Shown here piece by piece: positions 1 to 6,230 of a stretch of DNA of 12,988 nt (position 1 is the stretch's first letter; each line of letters starts with the position of its first letter). The stretch covers positions 1 through 12,988 of the forward strand of contig CAIPVK010000205.1 in NCBI GenBank assembly GCA_903868455.1. Reading direction: 5' to 3'. Source of the stretch: an uncultured Opitutia bacterium (GTDB lineage: Bacteria > Verrucomicrobiota > Verrucomicrobiia > Opitutales > UBA953). A program made the translations under genes and the position numbers. Below the pieces are notes generated by a model, which saw only the letters and a list, made by a program, of their open reading frames with translations, was not told the DNA's origin and made no database searches.

Positions 1-2078
1 ACGGAGACGGCGGTCGGGAAGGTGACGGACTTGCCCGTGTGGCGCACGCGGTGGATGGCGCCGTCCTTCACGGCGTTGGACTGCCACCCCTTGAGGCCCG
101 TGACGTAGAGCTGGCCGTCGACGGGGTTGAAGCGGGGGCGCATGATGCCCGTGGTGAAGCGAACGGGGAACTTCACGACGCCGCCCTGGAGGACGTCGCC
201 GACGCGCTCCTGGAGGACGAGGAAGAGCGAGGACTTGCCGTAGGAGGTGTAGAGCATGCGCCCCTTGAACGGACCCCAGCGGTCGTCGGTCACCCAGGTC
301 TGCCCGCCGCTGGAGTTATCGATGTCCATCGGCAGCCAGCACAGCGGCTTGGGAAGCTGCTTGTCCGGAGGGGGGGTGAGATGCGAGAGGTCGGGGACGG
401 CCACGAAGCTGGGCTTGGAGATGGCCGGGCCGGGCTCGGGCAGGATGTTGAGGTAGTCGACGGGGACCCATGTGCCCTGATTGTCGCCGTTCGAGACCTC
501 GTCGTTGGGCCCGATGCCCATGCCATTGGGGGCGCGCACGCCGGTGGCGATGATGTCGAGGCGCGAACCGTCGGGAGGCAGGCGGAAGATGCAGCCATGG
601 TGGGGGCTCAGGGGGCCCCAGCCGCGGCCTCCCGGGTTCACCGGGCCGCCCTTGAGGAAGTAGAGGTTGCCGCGGGAGTCCACCTGGAGGTCGAAGGCGA
701 ACTCGTGGAAGTTGGACGTGATCTTCACGTCGTTGTTCACGTTCTCATACGCGTCCGCCTCGCCGTCGCCGTCGAGGTCGCGCAGGCGGGTGATCTGGTC
801 CCGTCCGAGGACATGGATGACACCCTTGATCACCTTGAGCCCGAGCGGGTGGAAGAGGCCGGTGGCATAGCGCTTCCAGCGGACGGCGCCGTCCTTCGCG
901 GCCAGGTCGGTGCTCACCCAGACGTCGCCGCTCCAGGTGGAGAAGGCGAGGCGGTTGCCTTCGAGGAAATCCAGCGCGCCGAGGCGCATCCACGAGCCGT
1001 ACGGGTTCGTCTCCGGCACGGGCAAGGTGTCGACGAGGTAGGGCGCGACCTCGAGCTCGCGGATACGGGCGGGGTCGGGCTTGGAAGCGCGACGAAGACG
1101 GGCCAGCGCCTTCTCGGTCTCGGCCTCGCCCATCTGCCAGCGGACCTCGACGGTCTCCTTCCAGCGCGAGGGCCCGCCCTTGGTGAGGGCGAGCAGGTCG
1201 GCGGCCGGCGCGGCGGCGGCCTTGGCGGCGGCGGCCAAGGCGGCGGGGCGCTCGGCGAGCGGGGCGCGCACGTAGGCCACGCGGACCTTGGCGCCGACCT
1301 TCAGGCCGCGAAGGTCGAGCGCGAGCGAGCCGGCGGCACGGAGACGGTCGCCCGCGACGCCCGAGACGGCGACGGCGACGACGTGGGAGCCGCCATGGGG
1401 AAGCAGGACGGCCGAACCGGGGCCGGAGAGCTCGGACCTGGAGCGGGCGACGGGGTCGGCGAGCTTGACCCAGGCGGCCAGGGTGCCGTCCGTCACCTCG
1501 AACTCGCGCACCAGCACCTGACGCCCGTCGACCACCCCGAGATCGGGCGACTCGAGGACGGCCGCCGCCCCGACCGTGTAGGAGAAGATGACGCGCTGGC
1601 CGTTGAGGAAGAGGCCGCGATACTTGGCGTGGGCGGCGGGAAGGGGGCCGAGCGGACGCCGCGCGTAGCGGGCGTCGGGCGCCTCGACCTTGCGGGTCTC
1701 GGCGAAGCTGCCCTCGGGACACCAGCCGGGTCCGGGATCGGTCTCGTAGAAGACCGCGGCGTCCTTGGGGGCGCCCGGGTTGGGGCCGTGCTCGGCGTCG
1801 AAGGCGACGCCGCGGAGGGCGAGCCAGCCGCCGGTCCAGGCGCCGGACATGCGGAGGGTGTCGGTGTCGAAGGCGGAGGCCGCCTCGCGCCTGCCATGGC
1901 GGACGACCACGGCCTTGTCGGTCGCGGCGCCCTTACCCTTGTCGGAATTCTCGCCGCGGGGGTTCTCGATCGAGGCGGTCAGGAAAGGACCGTAGTCCAT
2001 CGCCTCATGGCGGGGCGTCTCCTCGGCCGCGAGGGCGAGGGGCGCGAGCAACAGGGGAACGAGGCGGCGCATGGGCAT
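1..2078 (-). CDS. Secreted DUF6797-type / PVC dehydrogenase-like beta-propeller protein (partial, C-terminus off the left edge)
   Basis: The frame is open from an ATG at 2078 to the window edge, giving 692 residues. I translated it by hand across the whole span and met no stop. The N-terminus MPMRRLVPLLLAPLALAAEE is a short signal peptide, probably cut after the ALA/ALAA stretch, so the product is exported. Residues about 25-350 resemble the N-terminal DUF6797 region of large secreted Verrucomicrobia and Planctomycetes proteins (MDYGPFLTASIE, then WTGGWLALRGVAFD). From about residue 355 (NPYGSWMRLGALDFLEGNR) it becomes a sorbosone-dehydrogenase-like beta-propeller. A possible calcium site, RDLDGDGEADAYEN, lies near 430-443, followed by HHGCIFRLPPDG near 493 and DIDNSSGGQTWVTDDRWGP near 585. 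Enzymatic activity and substrate are unknown; a role in polysaccharide or sugar oxidation is only a guess. An in-frame ATG at 2072 is an alternative start. It lies 65 bp downstream of purL in the same direction, without an obvious functional link. Confidence 0.8.
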   Translation of the reverse strand, partial: MPMRRLVPLLLAPLALAAEETPRHEAMDYGPFLTASIENPRGENSDKGKGAATDKAVVVRHGRREAASAFDTDTLRMSGAWTGGWLALRGVAFDAEHGPNPGAPKDAAVFYETDPGPGWCPEGSFAETRKVEAPDARYARRPLGPLPAAHAKYRGLFLNGQRVIFSYTVGAAAVLESPDLGVVDGRQVLVREFEVTDGTLAAWVKLADPVARSRSELSGPGSAVLLPHGGSHVVAVAVSGVAGDRLRAAGSLALDLRGLKVGAKVRVAYVRAPLAERPAALAAAAKAAAAPAADLLALTKGGPSRWKETVEVRWQMGEAETEKALARLRRASKPDPARIRELEVAPYLVDTLPVPETNPYGSWMRLGALDFLEGNRLAFSTWSGDVWVSTDLAAKDGAVRWKRYATGLFHPLGLKVIKGVIHVLGRDQITRLRDLDGDGEADAYENVNNDVKITSNFHEFAFDLQVDSRGNLYFLKGGPVNPGGRGWGPLSPHHGCIFRLPPDGSRLDIIATGVRAPNGMGIGPNDEVSNGDNQGTWVPVDYLNILPEPGPAISKPSFVAVPDLSHLTPPPDKQLPKPLCWLPMDIDNSSGGQTWVTDDRWGPFKGRMLYTSYGKSSLFLVLQERVGDVLQGGVVKFPVRFTTGIMRPRFNPVDGQLYVTGLKGWQSNAVKDGAIHRVRHTGKSVTFPTAVS

Positions 2079-2082
2079 AGGG

Positions 2083-2139
2083 AAAAGGAACCCGTCCGGG
2101 TGTCCAGCCCTTGGATGCCGTCCGCCCGCCCGAGGTTCC
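2083..2139 (-). terminator. Possible weak terminator or 5' hairpin between purL and the secreted protein gene
   Basis: On the minus strand GGAACC (2134-2139) can pair with GGTTCC (2087-2092), with a second short pairing CGGG/CCCG just inside. Four T residues (2083-2086) follow. This resembles an intrinsic terminator for purL, but the loop is long, about 30 nt. The T-run also ends only five nt before the next start codon, so any terminator here would leave no room for a separate promoter. It could instead be a leader structure affecting translation of the downstream gene. Confidence 0.3.
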
Positions 2140-2143
2140 CTGC

Positions 2144-5100
2144 CTAGGCGAAATACCCCACGCCGCCCTCGAAGAGCGGCTGGTGCTTGCGACCCGGGAT
2201 GTTGACCGCGATGCCGGGCCCGCGACGCTCGCTATGGCCCATCTTGCCGAGCACGCGGCCGCAGGGGCTGGAGATACCCTCGATGGCCCAGTCCGAGCCG
2301 TTGGGGTTGTCGGCGATGGCGGCGGACGGCCGCCCGTCGGGGCCGGCGTACTGGAAGGCGACCTGGCCGGCGGCGGCGAGGGCGCGGAGCGTCGATTCGG
2401 GCGCGGTGAAGCGCCCCTCGCCGTGCGAGAACGGGACGGCGTGCAGCTCGCCCGGCTCCATGCGGCTCAGCCACGGCGAGAGCACGGAGGCCACGCGCGT
2501 CGTCGCGTAGCGCGAGAGGTGGCGGCCGATGCGGTTGTGGAAGAGCGTGGGCGCGGCGGGGTCGATGTCGCGGATCTCGCCGTAGGGCACGAGGCCGACC
2601 TTGATCAGGGCCTGGAACCCGTTGCAGATGCCGAGCGCGAGGCCGTCGCGCGAGCGCAGGAGGTCCATGACGGCGTCCCGAACGGCGGGGGCGCGCAGCA
2701 CGGCGGCGATGAACTTGCCGGAGCCGTCGGGCTCGTCGCCGGCGCTGAAGCCGCCGGGGATCATCAGGACCTGGCTGCGGCGGACGGCCTTGGCGAGGGC
2801 GTCGAGCGACTCCGCCAGCCCGGCGGCGTCGAGGTTGCGCAGGACGAGGATCTCGGGCTCGGCGCCGGCCTGGCGGAACGCGCGGGCGGTGTCCCACTCG
2901 CAATTCGTCCCGGGGAAGACGGGGATGATGACGCGAGGGCGAGCCACCTTGGCGGACGGACGGTGGGTCGACCGGGTGGCATGCGCGATGGAAGGAATGG
3001 GCTTGGCGGGCTCGGCGGCGCGGGTCGGGTAGACCGGCTCGAGCGTTCCCTCGTGGGCGGCGAGGAGCTCATCGAGCGGCGCGGACGCTCCCGGCCATGA
3101 CAGCGCCGGCTCGGCGACCGTGCGCCCGAGGACGCGATGGGGGACGCCGGCGAGGTCGGCCGCGTCGGCGACCTCCAGCACGAGCGAGCCGTAGGAGGGG
3201 ACGAGGAAGTCGGCGGCGGGAGCGGCATCCAGCGCGACGCCGACCCGGTTGCCGAAGGCCATGCGCGCGAGGGCGTGCCCCACCCCGCCCTGCCGGACGG
3301 CGGCGGCGGCGCGCACCTTGCCGGCGCGGATGAGGCGATGGACGGCTCCCCAGGCCTCGCGGGCGGCCGCGAGGTCGGGCAGGAGCGCCTCGGTGCGGGG
3401 AACCTCCACGAGGGCGAGGACCGAGCCCGCCCGCTTCAGCTCGGAGGACACGGTTCGCGACGCGAGCGAGGGGACGATGGCGAAGGCGACCAAGGTCGGG
3501 GGCACGTCGAGGTCCTTGAACGAGCCCGACATGCTGTCCTTGCCGCCGATCGCCGGGGCGCCGAGCTCGAGCTGGGCCTCGAGGGCGCCGAGCAGGGCGA
3601 CCAGGGGCTTGCCCCATCGGACGGGATCGCCGCCCAGCTTCTCGAAATACTCCTGCAAGGTCAGGCGCGCGCGGGCCGGGTCGCCGCCGGCGGCGGTCAG
3701 CCGGGCGATCGACTCCGCCACGGCGCAGACCGCGCCATGGCCGGGCGACCACTGGGCCACCTCGGGATTGTAACCGTAGGCCATGACCGTGCACGCGTCG
3801 GTCTCGCCGACGAGCACGGGGATCTTGGCTACCATCGCCTCCTGGGGGGTGGTCTGGGTGAGGCCGCCGAAAGGATGGAGCACCGTGCCAGCCCCGATGG
3901 ACGCGTCGAAACGCTCGACAAGGCCGCGCTGGCCGGCGTTGGGCAGGGACGCGAGGCAGGCGCGGAGCTCGGCGACGCCGGGCGGACGGGTCGCGGGCAG
4001 GAACGGGTGGCGGTCGGCCGAGGGCGCCCGGACCTTGGCGGCGGCGGACTGAGGGACGCCGTTGGTGTCGAGGAAGGCGCGGCTGAGGTCGACGATGCGG
4101 GCGCCGCGCCACTCCATGACGAGGCGGCCGGTGTCGGTGACATCGGCCACCGGCACGGCCTCGAGGTTCTCGCGGGCGGCGGCGGCGACGAAGGCGGCGA
4201 CGTCGGCCGGGGCCAGGACGACGGCCATGCGCTCCTGGGACTCGGACAGCGCGATCTCCGTGCCGTCGAGCCCGTCGTACTTCAGGGGGACGCGGTCGAG
4301 GTGGACATGGAGGGAGGGGGCGAGCTCGCCGATGGCGACCGACACCCCGCCGGCGCCGAAGTCGTTGCAACGCTTGATGAGCCGGCTCACCGACTCGTCG
4401 CGGAAGAGGCGCTGGAGCTTGCGCTCGGTGGGGGCGTCGCCCTTCTGGACCTCGGCCGAGCTTTGCAGGGCGGCCTCGGTGTGCTCCTTCGAGGAGCCGG
4501 TGGCGCCGCCCACGCCGTCGCGGCCCGTGCGCCCGCCCACGAGGACGATGACGTCGCCCGGCGCCGGCGCCTCGCGGCGCACGGCCCGGCGCGGGCCGGC
4601 GGCGACGACCGCGCCGACCTCCATGCGCTTGGCGACGAAGCCCGGGTGGTAGTGCTCGGCCACGAGGCCGGTGGCCAGGCCGATCTGGTTGCCGTAGGCG
4701 GAATAGCCCGCCGCGGCCTCGCGGCAGATCTTCCGCTGGGGGAGCTTGCCCGGTAGGGTCTCGGCGAGCGGCTGCAAGGGGTTGCCCGCGCCGGTCACGC
4801 GCATGGCTTGGTAGACGTAGGATCGGCCGGAGAGCGGGTCGCGGATGGCGCCGCCGAGGCAGGTCGCCGCGCCGCCGAAGGGCTCGATCTCGGTCGGATG
4901 GTTGTGGGTCTCGTTCTTGAACATGACCAGCCACTCCTCGGACCGTCCGTCGACCTCGATGGGCACGACGAGCGAGGCGGCGTTGACCTCCTCGGAATCC
5001 TCCTGGTCGTCGAGCCGACCCTGCCGGCGAAGCTCGCGCGCGGCGATGGTCGCCAGGTCCATCAGGCAGACCGGCTTGCCGTCGCGACCGAGGCCGAGGC

Positions 5101-5869
5101 GGACCTGATGGTAGCGTTCCCAGGCCTTGCGGAAGGGCTCCAGCAGGGGCGAGGGCTCGAACTCGACGGCGGTCAGCGCGGCGAGGAAGGTGGTGTGACG
5201 GCAGTGGTCGGACCAATAGGTGTCGAGCAGGCGGAGCTCGGTGACGGTGGGCTCGCGCCGGGCCTCGTCGCGGAAATGGGCCTGGCAGAAGGCGAGGTCG
5301 GCGTCCGACATCGCGAGGCCGAGGCGGCGGCGCAGCTCGGCCAGCGCGGCGGCGTCCAGGGTCAGGAAACCGGCCAGCGCGGCGACGTCGGCGGGGCGCG
5401 GGGCGGCGCGGCGGAGCGAGGCCGGCTTGGACAGGGAGGCCTCTCTCGAGTCGACCGGGTTGATGAGGAAGGCCTTGATGCGGGCGAGGTCGGCGGGCGA
5501 GGCGCCGGCGACCGCCAGGACGCGGGCCGCGGCGACCGCGGGGCGCTCCCCGCCGGCGACGAGGGCGAGGCACTGCGCCGCGGAATCGGCCCTCTGGTCG
5601 AACTGGCCGGGGAGGAACTCGATGGCGAAGACCGCCTCATCGGGGTCGAGGGGGAAGGTCTCGCGATGGACGTCGTCGACGGGCGGCTCGGCGAAGACGG
5701 TCGGCAGGGCGGCGAGGAGGGCCCCCTCGGAAAGACCCTCGACGTCGTAACGCTGCAGGACGCGGACGGAACGGAGGCCCGGCAGTCCGAGCTGCTCGCG
5801 CAGGTCGCGCAGGAGCCCCTCCCCTTCCGAGCGGAAAGCGGGCTTCTTTTCCACGAACAGGCGCCACAT
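2144..5869 (-). CDS. purL: Phosphoribosylformylglycinamidine synthase, single-chain form with fused glutaminase domain
   Basis: This enzyme makes FGAM from FGAR, ATP and glutamine in step four of de novo purine synthesis, in the cytoplasm. The 1241-residue product carries all expected parts. The N-terminal domain begins MWRLFVEKKPAF and includes LPGQFDQRADSAAQC at 86-100. The linker has DTYWSDHCRHTTF at 216-228. The first synthase half has KNETHNHPTEIEPFGG at 318-333, GGRTGRDGVGGATGSSKEH at 445-463 and CNDFGAGGVS at 501-510. A second synthase half follows, with GGKDSMSGSF at 775-784. The C-terminal class I glutaminase has FPGTNCEWD at 985-993, the nucleophile Cys1082 in GICNGFQ, and the His/Glu pair at 1212 and 1214 in GHSER. 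Motifs at both ends (FVEKKP; KMGHSER, then IPGRKHQ) match the clostridial/streptococcal-type subfamily (TIGR01857) better than the E. coli form. I chose the ATG at 5869 because homology starts there; a TTG 39 bp upstream only adds a proline-rich tail. No Shine-Dalgarno site is visible. Confidence 0.96.
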   Translation of the reverse strand: MWRLFVEKKPAFRSEGEGLLRDLREQLGLPGLRSVRVLQRYDVEGLSEGALLAALPTVFAEPPVDDVHRETFPLDPDEAVFAIEFLPGQFDQRADSAAQCLALVAGGERPAVAAARVLAVAGASPADLARIKAFLINPVDSREASLSKPASLRRAAPRPADVAALAGFLTLDAAALAELRRRLGLAMSDADLAFCQAHFRDEARREPTVTELRLLDTYWSDHCRHTTFLAALTAVEFEPSPLLEPFRKAWERYHQVRLGLGRDGKPVCLMDLATIAARELRRQGRLDDQEDSEEVNAASLVVPIEVDGRSEEWLVMFKNETHNHPTEIEPFGGAATCLGGAIRDPLSGRSYVYQAMRVTGAGNPLQPLAETLPGKLPQRKICREAAAGYSAYGNQIGLATGLVAEHYHPGFVAKRMEVGAVVAAGPRRAVRREAPAPGDVIVLVGGRTGRDGVGGATGSSKEHTEAALQSSAEVQKGDAPTERKLQRLFRDESVSRLIKRCNDFGAGGVSVAIGELAPSLHVHLDRVPLKYDGLDGTEIALSESQERMAVVLAPADVAAFVAAAARENLEAVPVADVTDTGRLVMEWRGARIVDLSRAFLDTNGVPQSAAAKVRAPSADRHPFLPATRPPGVAELRACLASLPNAGQRGLVERFDASIGAGTVLHPFGGLTQTTPQEAMVAKIPVLVGETDACTVMAYGYNPEVAQWSPGHGAVCAVAESIARLTAAGGDPARARLTLQEYFEKLGGDPVRWGKPLVALLGALEAQLELGAPAIGGKDSMSGSFKDLDVPPTLVAFAIVPSLASRTVSSELKRAGSVLALVEVPRTEALLPDLAAAREAWGAVHRLIRAGKVRAAAAVRQGGVGHALARMAFGNRVGVALDAAPAADFLVPSYGSLVLEVADAADLAGVPHRVLGRTVAEPALSWPGASAPLDELLAAHEGTLEPVYPTRAAEPAKPIPSIAHATRSTHRPSAKVARPRVIIPVFPGTNCEWDTARAFRQAGAEPEILVLRNLDAAGLAESLDALAKAVRRSQVLMIPGGFSAGDEPDGSGKFIAAVLRAPAVRDAVMDLLRSRDGLALGICNGFQALIKVGLVPYGEIRDIDPAAPTLFHNRIGRHLSRYATTRVASVLSPWLSRMEPGELHAVPFSHGEGRFTAPESTLRALAAAGQVAFQYAGPDGRPSAAIADNPNGSDWAIEGISSPCGRVLGKMGHSERRGPGIAVNIPGRKHQPLFEGGVGYFA

Positions 5870-5925
5870 GGGAAGGGGAGTTAAGGGCGGCCCGGGGCGG
5901 GAGGGCAAGGAATGAAGGATAACGA

Positions 5926-5953
5926 GGGGATTGGGGGATGGGGGGATTGGGGG
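5926..5953 (+). repeat. G-tract cluster with G-quadruplex pattern in the purL upstream region
   Basis: Four runs of four to six G (5926-5929, 5933-5937, 5940-5945, 5949-5953) are separated by loops of only ATT, AT and ATT. The stretch is close to two tandem copies of a unit of about 14 bp. Further G-runs follow at 5973-5980. The pattern meets the usual sequence rule for an intramolecular G-quadruplex on the plus strand, which is the template strand for purL; the purL transcript would carry the C-rich complement. It begins 57 bp upstream of the purL start. Confidence 0.75.
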
Positions 5954-6028
5954 AATCTGAGAGCGGGTAGGTGGGGGGGGTGCTGAACGTCTGGGGAGCT
6001 GGCCGGAGGCGGGCTGGATAGCGGATGT

Positions 6029-6183
6029 GAACTCGCCTGTGCTCGAGGTCTTGGGCAGGGAAGATGCTACGCATCCTCCGCGGAGATTCCGTAGGAATCT
6101 CCCTACCTGCGTGGGTAGGGCTGGCTCGCCGAGCCGGCCGCGACGGGACGACCCTACCCGAGGGAGCGAGCGCAGGCGAGTTC
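6029..6183. repeat. 155-bp palindromic element with 17-bp terminal inverted repeats (REP- or MITE-like)
   Basis: The ends are inverted repeats: GAACTCGCCTGTGCTCG at 6029-6045 matches the reverse complement of 6167-6183 at 16 of 17 positions. Several hairpins lie between them. One is a small GATGC/GCATC stem at 6063-6075. One is a perfect 9-bp stem GGAGATTCC-GTA-GGAATCTCC at 6082-6102. A third is GGCTC-GCC-GAGCC at 6123-6135, extendable by two pairs. The octamer GGGTAGGG at 6113-6120 can pair with CCCTACCC at 6152-6159, enclosing the third hairpin, or in part with CCCTACC at 6101-6107; the two pairings exclude each other. No transposase, target duplication or coding gene is seen. It starts 47 bp after the PEP-CTERM stop codon in the direction of transcription. 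It may be a dispersed intergenic repeat or a structured 3' UTR; sequence alone does not decide. Confidence 0.65.
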
Positions 6184-6230
6184 TCGCCCGCCGTTCAGCG
6201 GTTCAGCCCCGCCGCCGCCCCGCCCCGCCG

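Larger units (their letters stand above)
5870..6230. other. Gene-free stretch between the PEP-CTERM gene and purL
   Basis: These 361 bp separate two leftward genes and must hold the 3' end of the PEP-CTERM transcript and the purL promoter. I could not identify a convincing -35/-10 pair, a purine-type riboswitch core, a T-rich terminator or a small gene. The stretch contains a G-tract cluster (5926-5953, with further G-runs to 5980) and a structured element with terminal inverted repeats (6029-6183), both listed separately. Reading frames across it look like shadows with no start or codon signature of a real gene. Confidence 0.7.

Noticed and set aside
39..2147. Long plus-strand open frame of 702 codons over the left end
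   Set aside because: It is a shadow of the minus-strand secreted protein, which has a signal peptide and recognisable motifs throughout; the plus frame is low-complexity Gly/Glu/Val/Arg.
3137..4756. 539-codon plus-strand open frame within purL
   Set aside because: It is antisense to a fully conserved enzyme and has Gly/Ala/Asp/Val-rich shadow composition.
3069..5573. 834-codon Arg/Pro-rich open frame on the minus strand
   Set aside because: It is an out-of-frame reading of purL caused by high third-position GC; the purL frame carries all family motifs.
5870..5908. TTG start at 5908 for purL, adding 13 residues
   Set aside because: The added residues are proline-rich and outside the family's N-terminus; the ATG at 5869 begins exactly where homology starts.
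5870..6028. Purine riboswitch or PurR-type control in the purL leader
   Set aside because: I saw no conserved purine-aptamer core or PurR-type operator palindrome in this stretch.
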